From: Archilochus colubris
Taxonomy: Eukaryota; Chordata; Aves; Apodiformes; Trochilidae
Direction: 5' to 3'
Assembly (NCBI GenBank): GCA_023079485.1
Contig: CM041084.1
Span: forward strand, 71,333,709-71,397,708
DNA: 64,000 nucleotides
A model generated the notes under the pieces. It was given only the letters and a program-made list of their open reading frames with translations, searched no databases and was not told the origin of the DNA. Below are positions 48,267 through 59,642 of this stretch, in pieces (the stretch's first letter is position 1; each line of letters starts with the position of its first letter). A program made the translations under genes and the position numbers.

Positions 48267-48907
48267 GCTTTCCCATCCTGTTACTCTTCTTTGCTGCTCC
48301 CAACTCCCTCAAGGCCCTTAGCTCACTCTGGCTAAAACTAAATAGTCAGGATTGTTCACATGTCCATTTTCTTCCAAAAACTCTCCAACAATGGACTACT
48401 TCGGGAACAGTCCCAAAGCTCTTCCACGGCTGCAGGTCCACAACATCTGCTCTGTGATCCTCCACAGGCTGCAGGTCCACCATGCAGCTGCTCCACCATG
48501 GTCCTTCAGGGGCTGCTCCACCATGATCCTCCATGAGTGCAGGGCACAGGCTGCTGTCTCACCACAGGATGTGGAGAAAAATCTCTTCAGGCGTCTTCTC
48601 CCTCTCCTTTCTCACTGGCCTTGGTCCTTGCTCTGGCATTGCTCTCTTCTGGTGTAGTTTTTTTCTCTCTCCACGTGTTGCTTTCTCTGACCTCCCCTTT
48701 CTCCTCTGCCCTGCTCTTAACTACCATGGGTTTCCCTTTCTTGAATATGTTAATCCAAGAGGTGAAAATCTTTTCGTTCACTGATGGTCTAAGGCAGGGC
48801 TGGGCATCTTGGAGCAGGTAGAGCTATTCAAGCTACTTGCATGGCCATCCCTGGGGTAGGGGACCCCTTTCCTGCTACCAAAAATGGCACCGCATCAATC
48901 CAGAACA

Positions 48908-51258
48908 TGGAGTTATCCTTTTAAAAGGCCATTCTTTATTACAAATTATTAAAAGTAGTGTGTTTTTCCTGTTTTTAAAAAATCTAAATAATTTTGTAGT
49001 CATGGTCTACTATATGAACTGCACATGTGTGTTTCTGATCTCTGGTTTGTATACATGTCTTATAATTTAACTGTACTTTAGTTTTCCAGGGAAAACCTCA
49101 GAGTAAAATGAAACAGCTGTCACAAAACTAAAGTTCCTTGAATTCAGTCTGATATTGCTATGAATTCTGAACAAAACATATTTGTTTCCTTTAACTACTG
49201 CTATTTAGTAGGAAGGAGGACATAATATACTTATTTAAAAAACTGTTTAGAAGTCAGATCAAGCAAACTTGGCTGCCTCAGTGCTTGTACATGAGCAACG
49301 GTAAACAACACATGGAGGAGGAAAACAAATGGAAAACAAAAAAAGCTGTAATAGTCTTATATTGAGGTAACAATTCTATGAAGCATATAGATCTAAACAA
49401 GCTTTCTGGGAAAGAGGTAAATCCTAAGGGTAAGGTTGGAACTTGACACTCAGATATCTTTTTTTCTAGTTTTAGATAATTTTATATCATGTTGTTTATT
49501 TGGTTTAGAATTCAATAAAGCTAAAATTGCTTTCTGATAAAATGCATGATGGGTCAGAAACCAGAAAAAAGGTTTTGGGTTTGGACTGATTCATAAGTCA
49601 GAAAGAGCATGTTTTTTTCGTGGTTACAGTGCAGGGTTTATGAATTGTTTTTTCATTTCTTATAATTTTATTATTTTGCAAAATACAAAATAGTTCCTAT
49701 TAAGTCCTTCCTTGCATAGTATTTAACTACTTACCATGGAGAAGTCTGCTTGGAGATATGGAAAGGAAGAGGGAAATGCAATGCAAAACAAATAAAAGGG
49801 TTAATTTACTTCTCATCAGGATTTGAAAGCAGAAATGCCAAATGCTTGCAGTTATTGACTAACCTTAGCTTTTGTATCTGTCCATTAGCTTCATATAGAT
49901 GTAAGTAACTCATGACCTAATTCAGCAGAAGATCGAGGTTAAAGGCCTTCTTTCCCTGTCACAAGGTAAAACTAATCTTGTCCTGCCAACATCCTTGCTG
50001 TTGCTGTTTCTCATGCTCTCTTCATCTCTTTGAAGCCTAGCTCTAGGCAACAGCTAATGTTCAGGAAGCAAGGTGCTAGAGAAACATCTGTTATCAAGGT
50101 CTGCTGTCCTGATAAACAGAACACATGGCTGCTTTACTTATCTGAAAGGGGACCTGGGTTACTCTCAACATACATCTTTTTTCCCTCCTCTCTGATGAGG
50201 ATTCAATCATCCAAGAAACTTTGCAGAGAAACTGACTTACCAAAACACAGAAAGCTGCTAACACAGCCTGGGAGGCAGCCAACTGGTTGACACTCAGTTA
50301 TGACAAAAAGTGAAAGCAACATGTAATTCAAATACCAGAAAAGGGCAGAGAAATTTTTTCTATCAGTGGTGGTTGTTCTTCAAGGGGAACTTGTCATGAA
50401 TACTCTTCATCTTGTCATGAACAGTCTTCATCTTGAACATCATTAGTTAGAAATTTAAAGTTTGTAATGGTTTTCAGACATGTCACTTGCTTAAAAATGT
50501 TTCAGGCCTCTAAATATTGAGGCAACTACAGAACTGAATGATTAATGGCAATGTTAAAAGTAAGAAAAAAGTAGTGCTCATTTGTGATATCCTCTATTAT
50601 TATCACAGTGGAAAAAGAACTCTGGAAAGATCCAAACCCAACAAGAACTAAATTTTCAATGACTTTGAGGAAACTGAATGTAATCCCTTAGTTAGTATTT
50701 AGAAAGAGTTAAAAATATAAGAATGTTTTAAAAAAAATTTTAACATTGAAACTAGATTTTACTTTTTCATCCTGTTCTACTAGTAAAATGGCAATAACAC
50801 TGACATATGGCATTGAGGTGTTGGAAACTATGTGTCATCTGTGGAACCTTGTGGAACTATGAAGAATTATGACTTCTAAGCTTCAGGGTTGGGACATTTT
50901 GCTGGATCCTGGATATAATCACCAGGATTATATTAAAACTGGAAACTCAGTGTGTATCCTGACTGACTCCACAAGATCTGGATGTGCCTTTCCCTCTATG
51001 ACTGTGTTCCTGTCAAAAGGCAGCTTAGAAGCACAGAATAATGGGAAGCTCATCTTGATTTGAACAGGTATGGAAGAATCCATGGGCATACTGGGGCATC
51101 TGTGTGACCTGCAAACCAGGTACAGTATAAAAGTCTCACATTGCCAGGGCTGACTTGTCCTTGCAGGCTTAACAAAAGCACACAGTATGGTCCTTCCTAG
51201 TCTTTCTCCCAACTCAGGTGAAATACTTATGTGAACACTACAGAGATATCTATAATTC
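48908..51258. other. AT-rich interval without recognisable genes
   Basis: No recognisable gene. It includes a 21-bp imperfect tandem duplication at 50390-50431. The 50869-51287 part has overlapping frames on both strands without motifs. Confidence 0.5.
50390..50431. repeat. 21-bp tandem duplication
   Basis: CTTGTCATGAATACTCTTCAT is followed at once by the same unit with two substitutions. This is a local duplication. Confidence 0.9.
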
Positions 51259-51303
51259 TGGGAGGTTGGACTAGATGTAAAATTCACTGATTCTGTGATT
51301 CTT
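51259..51303 (+). mobile_element. CR1 LINE, short 3' tail
   Basis: GGGAGGTTGGACTAGATG followed by degenerate ATTCTGTGATTCT octamers: the last 45 bp of a + strand CR1. The middle of the tail is diverged or partly deleted. It abuts a minus-strand CR1 tail. Confidence 0.8.
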
Positions 51304-51375
51304 GAATCATAGAATAGGCTGGGTTGGAAGGGACCTCAGAGATCATCGAGTCCAACCCTTGATCAACTACCGCCA
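51304..51375 (-). mobile_element. CR1 LINE, short 3' tail of the young subfamily
   Basis: GAATCATAGAATAGGCTGGG through TCGAGTCCAACCCTTGATCA: a 70-bp, extremely 5'-truncated copy. It matches the tail of the 47-kb CR1 nearly base for base, so it is a recent insertion into or against the older + strand tail. Confidence 0.92.
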
Positions 51376-51667
51376 CAAAATACTGTATTTGCAAATGGAG
51401 ATACAACTTGGTGTTTGGAGATAGATCATGGGCACTACTCCCTGGTTACTTGAGACTAGAGAAGCAGAATTCCCTGGCGCATTTTCTACCACAGTGACAA
51501 TCAAAGTATTTACATGAAACTGACTCAGCTGTGTTCTCAATGGCTTATTCCAAAATGCAGAAAATGCAGACACAGTGAGGCATAGCATACTTGGGATTAC
51601 AACAAAATGGTGTGAGATTGCAAATAAAAAAAGTAGTTAAGACAGGGAAGTGAGAAAGCTAGCAGAC

Positions 51668-51992
51668 TGTAGCAAGACATACCTCTTTTAGGGCACAGTG
51701 TTTCAAGGTCCAACCAGGTGTTCCAGCAGAGAATCACCAATAGTGCTCTAAGCCTATGGCCCTCAGAGCTGACTAGCCTGGATCAGTGGTGTTGCTCTAA
51801 GAGCAACTGACCTCTCTGCTGGCTTGCTCAGGACTGAGCTGAGCCTGTGAGTTTGAGTCTCACCTTTTATTGGCCCCCTGGTCCTGCTCATGTGTAGTTG
51901 GGGCCTGCCCTAACCAGGCATAGGTGGGCTTAACACAAGCTCATGCCCACTACCTGGCAATTAGTGGCACCTGGTTGCCTCATTTCACTACA
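51668..51992. mobile_element. Solo LTR (325 bp) with 6-bp target duplication
   Basis: The element begins TGTAGCAAGAC and ends TTTCACTACA, giving a 5-bp terminal inverted repeat TGTAG/CTACA. It is flanked by a perfect direct repeat GCAGAC at 51662-51667 and 51993-51998. TG...CA ends plus a 6-bp duplication fit a class II (ERVK/ALV-like) LTR integration. No internal region is present, so it is solo. Orientation is uncertain: the minus strand offers CCAATAAAAGG (a TATA/poly-A-like motif) and would make the right end U3. The centre holds an 8-bp palindrome (GTTGCTCT, A, AGAGCAAC). The right-hand 150 bp is related to the arms of the foldback at 31264-31769. Confidence 0.85.
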
Positions 51993-54449
51993 GCAGACTT
52001 TTTCATTGCCGTGCTGGTTTTGTTAAGGACCAGTTCTGTATTTGTTTCCACTCTTTATTACAGTTGAGTACAATTTTTTCTTAACTAAAACAGTGCATTC
52101 AGTACAAACAGTAGCATGGATGCCGCTGTAACAGTTCTTCTAGCACAGTAATCAAATATGAATAAGCTATTATTAGAAATGTTTTTATACCAGTTCACCT
52201 GGTATATATATCCACTCCAGAGCCTGAGTCATTATTAACCTTACCAAGTTCAAACTTACAAAGTAGTGCAAACTTCATATATAAACAAACCTCTTAAATT
52301 CTGTTGGTGAAATTATGACTCACCAACTTCAATTTGACCGGGATTATCCATCTGTCCTGTTTTGCTATTCATCAGGTAGATTTAACAGTGTTTACTTACC
52401 TCATAGCTATGCAGTGAAGATTAATTATTGTCTGTATGTTTTCAATCTTTCAAGGATGAAAAGTGCTACACAGATACTAACCAGGACAAAAGAAGCTGTA
52501 ATGACCCAAAGTGCTGCTTAGCTATGTGATGCTTTTCACTGAAACTGACTGTTCACAGAGTTTAGGGGATTTTCAGGTCCAAGAAAAAAAAAAAAAAACA
52601 GCTATGATGATATTCATTGTGTGGTGAATGAAAAAAAATTGCTTACAAAATCATTAACCGTGTCTCTTCCAAGATGCATCAGTAATTTTGTGAGAAGACA
52701 AGCTTCATTATTTTGCCCTCTCACAAAGGTACTCACAGGGCTACCCCATGTTATACACTTTTGGCTGAGCTTTACCTTCCCACTGAGAAGCAGTAAGTGC
52801 TGCCCCTGTGACTTACAGAGAGGATTATTAAGATCACAGATGTTACTGTTGAGAAATCTGATTCCCTATGTCAGTTTAAAAACTTGGGTAAACTTGATTT
52901 TTTTTAATCTGTTGGCCCTGTGCAGTGGACATACCTTTATTTTTCCTTCATCAGGATTTGCCTGTCACATATATTTTCAGATACTTTTACATGATAGAAT
53001 CAAGGATCCTATTGATGCACAGTGGGTTTTACACAGCAATGCCACCGAAATAATGTAGAAATTATATTCCATAACACTGTAAATAATCAGTTTACTTTTC
53101 TCAGTTTTATAATAAGCAGGCCTACAAAGAAAGAATTGTGTATGCCTCAGATCTGGCCTTGAACATGCCAATATACGTTGCATACGAATAATAAAATAGG
53201 AAAGATAAAGCAAGAATCTAAGAAAATGAGCAGCCTGTGTCAGAGGAAAAACAAAAGGCTTACAATTGTATTTCTTTCCTAATTTTCTTCTTATTTCTGA
53301 AAACTGAAGGGAAAAGTGAGAGTGATGAGATGAGAAGTTTCCCATGATGCTACAGAAGATCATGAAATCAGCTCTTACATAGAGGAAAAAAAATGTTCCT
53401 GCAAATTTATGGAACATTTATATAGTGTTTGATTGACTTCCCTATGATACTGAAATTTTTGCTGATAATTTGATTTATAGTTCACTGTTAGTTATTAAAA
53501 AACAATATATTTTTTTGCCTTGAGGAGAATTCTATTGCTACTTGGATACTGCTCCAGTTGAAAGGGAAAACAATGTTTCAATTTATAGGCATTATTTTAT
53601 TGTCCTACTAAATGTGTGGAAAAATGTACAGATTTTTTTTTCTCATGCTTTTAATAACCATTCTGTTCAAGACTAGTTTCCTTCAAGTTTCCATTTAAAA
53701 CTCCTTTTATCAGTTAAGCTCTGCTGCCATTACCTTGCTTAGGGATTTATTAACTATTCTTACTGTGCACACAATTTCTATTAATGCCAGTTAATAACCA
53801 CTGATTGAAAAAAGAATCACATAATTGTTTCTAATTTTCCTTTTTTTTTTTTTCCAGAATTATTTCAGCAAAGCATTTAGTTCTTTTTACAGAGATAGAA
53901 ACATATTTTCATTAAAATTATGTTAACACCGGAAGAATTAGATGTGTATTCTTTTTCCCTTTTTCTTCACATATTGAGTATATTAAACCTATTAGTAATG
54001 GAAATGTATGAAATAAATTAGGTTGGGTTGGTCATGGTTTTCGATGGCATCAGATGAGATATGAATAGCATCTATTGGATCTGAAGATATAATAAAATCT
54101 GCAATATTAATACTACTGGCATGTTTTTAAAGAAGTAAGACTGAAGTCCTAGTGAAATTTGAACTCTCTCGAATTCTGAAACATAACTCAACTAAAACAG
54201 GCCTGGATTTTAGGACCCTTATCTGGAAGCTAACATGAAGAAAGCGTGCAGTTTGCTCAGGCCTGATACCACCCTGAAAGGAAAATCTGAGTCCAACAAA
54301 AAAGGCCTCTATAAACTGAGAAAATATCCAGCTCTGGTATCTGATACTCAATAGCTTTATACAGATAATTACTTGTTGATTCTGCAAAAATAGCCTATAT
54401 TTGTCCCCATTTGAGCAGTAGAGAGCAGGTGTTGCTTGTGCAAAGAACT
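51993..54449. other. AT-rich interval without recognisable genes
   Basis: Two fairly long frames lie opposite each other (52621-53058 plus, 52977-53417 minus) but show no domain, no codon pattern and no homology that I recognise. The 53700-53980 stretch is repeat-free and AT-rich, possibly conserved non-coding DNA. Confidence 0.5.
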
Positions 54450-54550
54450 TACTCTACACTGTCCCACATGACTCCAATCTGGTAAAACTTGAGTTTGATG
54501 GATGGACTACTCAGTGGATTAAGAAATGGCTTGATGGCCGCATCCAAAGA

Positions 54551-54763
54551 GTGGCTGTCAATTGGTCCGTGTCCAAGTGGAGGCCTGTGACAAGTGGAAT
54601 CCCTCAAGGATCAATGTTGAGGCCAGTCCTGTTTAGCATCTTTGTTGGTGACATGGACAGTGGCATTCAGTACACATTCAGCAAGTTTGCTGAGGTAATC
54701 CCAAGCACTGATATGGGCTGGGCAGTGCCTGGTTTGGGAACAGCCTTGAGGCAAAGGGCTTGA
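54551..54763 (+). pseudogene. CR1 reverse-transcriptase remnant, motif B to C
   Basis: A 70-codon frame in the interrupted CR1. Residues 14-20 read SGIPQGS, the RT motif B with its Gly kept, unlike the 47-kb copy. The expected FADD box is FAEV at residues 47-50, so both catalytic aspartates of motif C are lost. A frameshift follows. Confidence 0.85.
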
Positions 54764-54936
54764 GGGTGATGGTGGTCAAGTTCAGCATGAATCATCAGTG
54801 TACACTTGTAGCCCAGAAAGCTATCCAGATTTTTGGCTGCATCAACAGGTGCATGGCCAGCAGGTCAAAGGAAGTGATTCTCCCCCTCTACTCTGCTCTC
54901 GTGAGACCCCACCTGGAGTACTGCATCCAGTTCTGA

Positions 54937-55410
54937 CTCACTGTGAGAGTCTGATCTCATTGATTTGAAATTGTCTCAAAAAAAACAATTTTAAAGTGAA
55001 TAGCCCTGGCTAGGGTGGAGGACTTGGCCTGAACAGAGATGAGCAGGGGGTGACACCCGGAAAATAAGAACAAAGAACGGCTGGGTGGAGACTGCTCCCC
55101 TTTTCTGAGGGCCTTCAACTCTGGTATGTCCCTCCAGGCACCATTACCCTGGCCAGGGTGGATGAAGCCACCTTGATTGTACTGATGCTGATGTACCTGG
55201 CTGAGGGGGCTGGAATGGAGCAGGGAGTGGCCCCTGGAAAGAGATAAGAACTGTGTGCTAGAAGCCCCCCCTTCAGGCAATCCCATTTTCAATGGCTCTG
55301 ATGCTAATGAACCTGGCCTGGCTGAAGCAGAACAGGGGTGACACCTGGAAGGAGATAAGAACAGATGAGTGGGTGGGGGACTGCACCCTTCTGCGGAAGC
55401 TCCCCCATTC

Positions 55411-55445
<35 letters not shown>
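54937..55445 (+). mobile_element. Unidentified repetitive insertion ending in a 30-A run
   Basis: About 510 bp lodged inside the CR1 and unlike CR1. It consists of at least three diverged copies of a unit with the pattern CTGG(CC)AGGGTGGA or CTGGCTGA, then GGGGTGACACC(T/C)GGAA, GATAAGAAC and CTGC(A)CC-CTTCTG. Spacing between copies is irregular (roughly 110 and 180 bp). It ends TCCCCCATTCC followed by 30 A at 55412-55441. The A tail suggests retroposition by a mechanism other than CR1, whose products lack poly-A, but no target duplication was found. It could also be a minisatellite-like or LTR-derived piece with an expanded A run. Confidence 0.55.
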
Positions 55446-55446
<1 letters not shown>

Positions 55447-55613
55447 GTTACATCAGATAACAACAGGGACCACGAAGATAATCAGATGGCTGAAGCACCT
55501 CTCCTGTGAGGACAGACTGAGAGAGCTGGGGTTGTTCAGTCTGGAGAGGAGAAAGCTCTGAGAAGACCTTCGTGTAGCCTTCCAGTATCTGAAGGGGGCC
55601 TACAAGAAAGCTG

Positions 55614-55826
55614 GTGAGGGACTCTTTAGGATGTCAGGTAGTGATAGGACTGGGGGGGAATGGTTTCAAACTAGAGGAGGGCAGATTTAGATTAGATATT
55701 AGGAAGAAGTTGTTCACCATGAAGGTGGTGAGACACTGGAACAGGTTGCTCAGAGAGGTGGTGGAAGCCCCATCCCTGGAAATTTTTAAGGCCAGGCTGG
55801 ACAGGGCTCTGAGAAACCTGATCTAG
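55614..55826 (+). pseudogene. CR1 ORF2 C-terminal remnant
   Basis: A 70-codon frame of the CR1 C-terminus: [20 protein letters not shown], then [21 protein letters not shown] and [10 protein letters not shown]. It is the end of ORF2 in the interrupted copy and is followed by the 3'UTR. It has no catalytic residues and is not a host gene. Confidence 0.88.
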
Positions 55827-57060
55827 TGGGAGGTGTCCCTGCCCATGGCAGGGGGGTTGGAATTAGATAATCTTAAAGGTCCTTTACAACACTGAAAATT
55901 TTATGATTTTATATGACTAATTTTTAACTGTTTATAAATGTAAGCATCAATCCTAGTATGCAGGAAATGTTATTTTACTTTTATTATTTCAAAAAGGGAG
56001 TATAAATAGTCTGCAGAGATTCACTGTAACACTGCAAAGGTCTTGTCATGAAGCATTCTAGTTTGGGGTCTGATTAATCTTAAAAATACACAGAAACTCA
56101 GTATACTGCTGATTCTAATCACACATTTCTCAAAAACTCATTTTAGCACCGCTTTGGTTTTTCTTTAGAGCAGAAGGTGAAAATCTGTCTCAACCTTTTA
56201 GCAATATGCCAGACCGGCTCAAGGTTTGAACCAGCACTGTATTATCAACCCATATTGTCAGTGTTTTCCTTAGGTTTTCAGTACTATCTTGGTTGAAATG
56301 GATTTATTACTGTTTTTTACAATGCTGTGTCCATGATTTTTGATAACTGCACTTATGGAAAAGTAGGAAAAAAAAATTTTGCTTGCTGTAAAAATAGAAA
56401 ATTAGTTCTTAACACCCCATGGTATTTTCCATTTTCTAGTTGTTTATTGAAGATGTTATAATTTTACTATAGTTTTTCTAAAATGTGATATTATTAAATA
56501 AATCTTGAATTCATTTGTTCATATATGCAGACATAGAGCATAATGATTTTTTAAAAATACAGTTATTAGCTTTTTATTTTGTTAATTCTTTGGTTGTAAA
56601 ATGCATAAAAATAAGGTGTTTCAGAGAGGCAAGCAGGTAAAAAATACACTAAGACCTAGACATCTACCAAGGATAGTGAAACCCATGTCCCATTCCTAGG
56701 TGGCTCTGTCTCCCCTCCTCTACCAACTACATGACTTCCATCTTCCTACCTGGGTAAACCAAACCATTGGAAATTAACTATACCAATGGATCCAGAACTG
56801 CTCATAAAATCCATGAAATTGTCTGAAAAAGTATTCATGAACAGAAAATTACAACATAGACATAATCCTTAGAGGTTGTGTTGATTCATGCTAGCTGTAA
56901 GATTATAAAAGAATGGTTTTTACGCTTTGTTTTTAATGCAGGCTTTTTTTATACAAATACATAGATTTTATTCATAAGTATGTATTTTGATTGATTTTTG
57001 ACTACTGCATGTTAAACTTTATTGTGGAAAAGTAAAAAACCTCACAAATATAAAAGGATA

Positions 57061-57104
57061 TCTGGAAAAAAGAAAAACAAACAAGCAAACAAACAAAAAA
57101 ACCC
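57061..57104 (-). repeat. A/C-rich low-complexity tract
   Basis: AAACAAAC-type repeats ending AAAAAAACCCC; the complement of the T/G tracts seen at 31-44 kb, so its polarity is reversed. Confidence 0.8.
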
Positions 57105-59080
57105 CAACTTTTAAGAAAAGATTTTAAAGAACAAGAAGATTCCCAATTATTCTCTTTCTCATTCTGTGAATCTTAAAATCTTATATTTTAAAATTAAAAG
57201 ATGTTGAAAGAAGATGCATTGAGAATCTGGTTTGTACTGAGTCATAAAACAGAAAAGAACACATCTTTTGATGGGAGCCTTGCTTTCTAACAACAGAATT
57301 AAATTTCTGTTGATGTTCTTGGATCCACATATTAGAGTTACTTATTCAAATATTTTATATTTTTACTCAGAACCTACCAAACTTTGCTGTTCTTAATCTA
57401 ATCACTTTTAGCAAATGTAATTATAAATATTTACACCGTTCTGGTAACTATTCCATTTGTATTTCAAGAGCCGAATTACATGAATTTTAACATCTTCCAA
57501 TTAACTGAAGAAGTTCAGTAATAGCCAGTTTAATTTTTTTCTTATTTAATTTTTTTCTTCAAGTAAAGCCACCTGGTAGGTATTTATCTATTCCACTTTT
57601 TTTTTTCCCCCTACCTTTATTTGTAAATTGATATTTGAAAGGTCTGAAAAGAAGTATGATAATAAAATGAACAACATGAAAAATAGTATACTGAAGTGTA
57701 CAAGATAAAGCCTAAATTTATTCAGAGTAAATCTGTGTAAAAAAATCTATGACACTATTAAAAAAATACAGCCCATTCAGAAATAAAAAGGAATGCGCAA
57801 ATATTTATATTATCTAGATTTCATTTGTTTGCTTCTCATAACAATTTGGTTTTTTACCAAATATATACCCACTGGTTATTTATTTGAAAAGCTGAGTAAG
57901 AGAAAAGCCAGATTCATTCCAGAAAGAAAAAAGATGCTTTCCAAAGCAGTTCATCAACTTTGTGGATGAATAAAATACACGAGCAGTTTTCTTTTCTTTC
58001 CCCATACTGTTTTTTCTACTTAAAATCCAGTTTTATTTTTGGAGAAGTGACCCAGAGAAGTAAGGAATCCCTATCAGGATGGTGATTACTTATCACTACT
58101 TATCTAATCAAGACTGGCATGCAGGAAAAGACATACAAATAATTTAGTTATTTTCAAAATGGCATAATCAAACTTTGCATATAAGGTTAACATATAAGCC
58201 TGAAACACCAAACCAATTATGTCCAGGGCAGAGGTAGCATAAAACTCCCCTTAAGATACTTTGTGAGTGTATATAATAGACTATTCTTCAGTACAGTCAG
58301 AGATTATGCAGAGAGAAAAGGATATGTCTGATACCTATGTGGAGATGGACATTGCATTCCCCAAAACCTTGAAGCCTTCTGCTGTTTTTTTTTTATTTTT
58401 TAAACAGGCAACGCTTGGGCTGCAGTTTGGATTTTGTTGCCAGCTTTCTGAACACAGTGGATACACCAGCTGGAAGCCAGGAATATGGTGGAACTAAGCT
58501 GTGAGGTATTTCTAAACTAATCCCTTAATTAAGACCTCTGTTACAGCAAAGCATAAAATGAGAACTACTGAATCATGACAGAATCAGAACTATAAACCCC
58601 TGGCTGATTTCCTTTATCTGACTGAAAATCATACCTGGCCCTTGAAAAAGCAGAGTAGCAATGACCAAGCCATACATCCAGGTTTCTGTGGCTCCTGTCA
58701 AAATTCCATTTGCAATATACCCACATAGTTCCAATTGCTAATAAAAGATGGAAATTATGTGGGCCGATGACTTTAAAGATATAACTATAAAAATGTCTGA
58801 AGCTGGACATGCTTAAGATTGGAAAGGAAGCCACCCTCGGAGATAACTATAGAACTGGGAAACTCCTGGTTATGGAACAAACACATCTTTCATTTTTCAC
58901 TTTCCTGCTATCCCTCTGTAATTTCCCCTGCAGAACCAGATTACTTTCAGCTATATAAGATTTCAAACAGTCAAGAGGAAAAACAGAGAAAGAAGAGAAA
59001 TTAATATATCCAAGATTCAAATTAAGTATTCTAGCTCCACACCTAAACTAACTATGATCTTCCTTCAGCAAAATTATTTA

Positions 59081-59128
59081 AATTAAAAAAAAAAAACAAA
59101 CCAAAACAGAAAAAAACCACCACCAAAC
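59081..59128 (-). repeat. A/C-rich low-complexity tract
   Basis: A12 followed by CAAACCAAAACAG and AAAAAAACCACCACC. It has the same polarity as the 57.1-kb tract. Confidence 0.8.
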
Positions 59129-59596
59129 ATTTAGTCTCACTCAATGGAGGACATTACCTTCTGAAAACTTTTTATAGTTGTTTTGCTGGCTTCGTAGAAA
59201 AGTGCATGGAATGCATTGCATAGTCCTGGTCTAATAAAAAATAATTTAATTTAAAAAATAGCTGCATAGGTGTTTTTTTTCCACTAGATTACACACGGAA
59301 TTTTAAGTTATCTTTTGTTTTTTCCCTTTGGACTTTATTGCTTACAAATGGACTTTCATGCTTCATGAAACAAAGACTCTCAGACTGCTTAGGCATCCAC
59401 AAGCAACAATACAGGAAGATGCCAGTCTAGGGTAGAATCTGAAATCCCAGGCAAAACCACATCAGACTGGGTGTCCACTTATGATACCCCCAGTGCTCAC
59501 CCCAGCAGGGAGAGGAGTAGCAACTCTTATGATTTCATTGTGAGATTCTTTACAGTGATGAAAGTCATTGGCTCTGTACATTGTGAAGACCCAGAT

Positions 59597-59642
59597 GCTA
59601 GACTTATGCTACTACAGAAGCTAGACTTATGCTACTACAGAA
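59597..59642. repeat. Perfect 23-bp tandem duplication
   Basis: The unit GCTAGACTTATGCTACTACA plus GAA occurs twice with no difference. It is a recent local duplication. Confidence 0.95.

Larger units (their letters stand above)
46867..48358 (-). mobile_element. ALV-like class II LTR (about 283 bp), nested, split by CR1
   Basis: The two pieces are 46867-47057 and 48267-48358. On the minus strand the element begins TGAACAATCC and ends CTCTCTCGACA, giving TG...CA termini. It has TATAAAAG (46942-46949 on the + strand as its complement). About 20 bases further on is AATAAAC (46920-46925), an order also found in alpharetroviral LTRs, where the poly-A hexamer precedes the cap site. The flanks CATGGAC (46860-46866) and CATGTCC (48359-48365) agree at five of seven positions and may be a mutated target duplication. 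It sits within the outer LTR, so it is younger. The junction with the CR1 makes the split-LTR reading an inference. Confidence 0.55.
46361..48907 (-). mobile_element. Avian LTR (about 1.05 kb without inserts), split by nested insertions
   Basis: The two outer pieces, 46361-46866 and 48359-48907, read as one minus-strand LTR. The 3' end is at the left (TGTTGTGGTTTGGGCC on the + strand) and the 5' end at the right (CCAGAACA at 48900-48907). A polyadenylation signal lies at 46541-46552 (AATAAATTAAAT on the minus strand) with about 180 bp of U5-like sequence after it. A TATA-like CATATTCAAG sits on the minus strand near 48741-48750. The body has imperfect GC-rich CTGCAGGTCCAC and CTGCTCCACCATGG-type repeats (48430-48540), characteristic of this family. 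The + strand LTR at 26.0-26.7 kb shares its tail. No internal gag or pol was seen, so it is probably a solo LTR. No clear target duplication was found. Confidence 0.6.
54450..55917 (+). mobile_element. CR1 LINE interrupted by a poly-A-ended insertion
   Basis: Sense-orientation CR1 in two parts. Part one (54450-54936) covers the region after RT motif A: the frame at 54551-54763 reads [20 protein letters not shown] (motif B) and then [11 protein letters not shown], where the FADD box has decayed to FAEV. Its end matches the CR1 block CTGGAGTACTGCATCCAG. Part two (about 55446-55917) resumes at GACCACGAAGATAATCAG, carries LRELGLFSLERRK and the C-terminal [17 protein letters not shown], and ends in the CR1 3'UTR and degenerate octamers (ATTTTATGATTTTATATGA). 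About 45 bp of CR1 are missing at the junction. It is inactive. Confidence 0.9.

Noticed and set aside
50869..51287. Possible LTR promoter (AGTATAAAAGTCTC at about 51123)
   Set aside because: A TATA-like string alone; no LTR termini, poly-A signal or target duplication could be found around it.
52621..53417. Overlapping frames of 145 and 146 codons on opposite strands
   Set aside because: No recognisable domain, no splice or promoter context, and compositionally like the surrounding AT-rich DNA. Two opposed long frames of this length can occur by chance in 64 kb.
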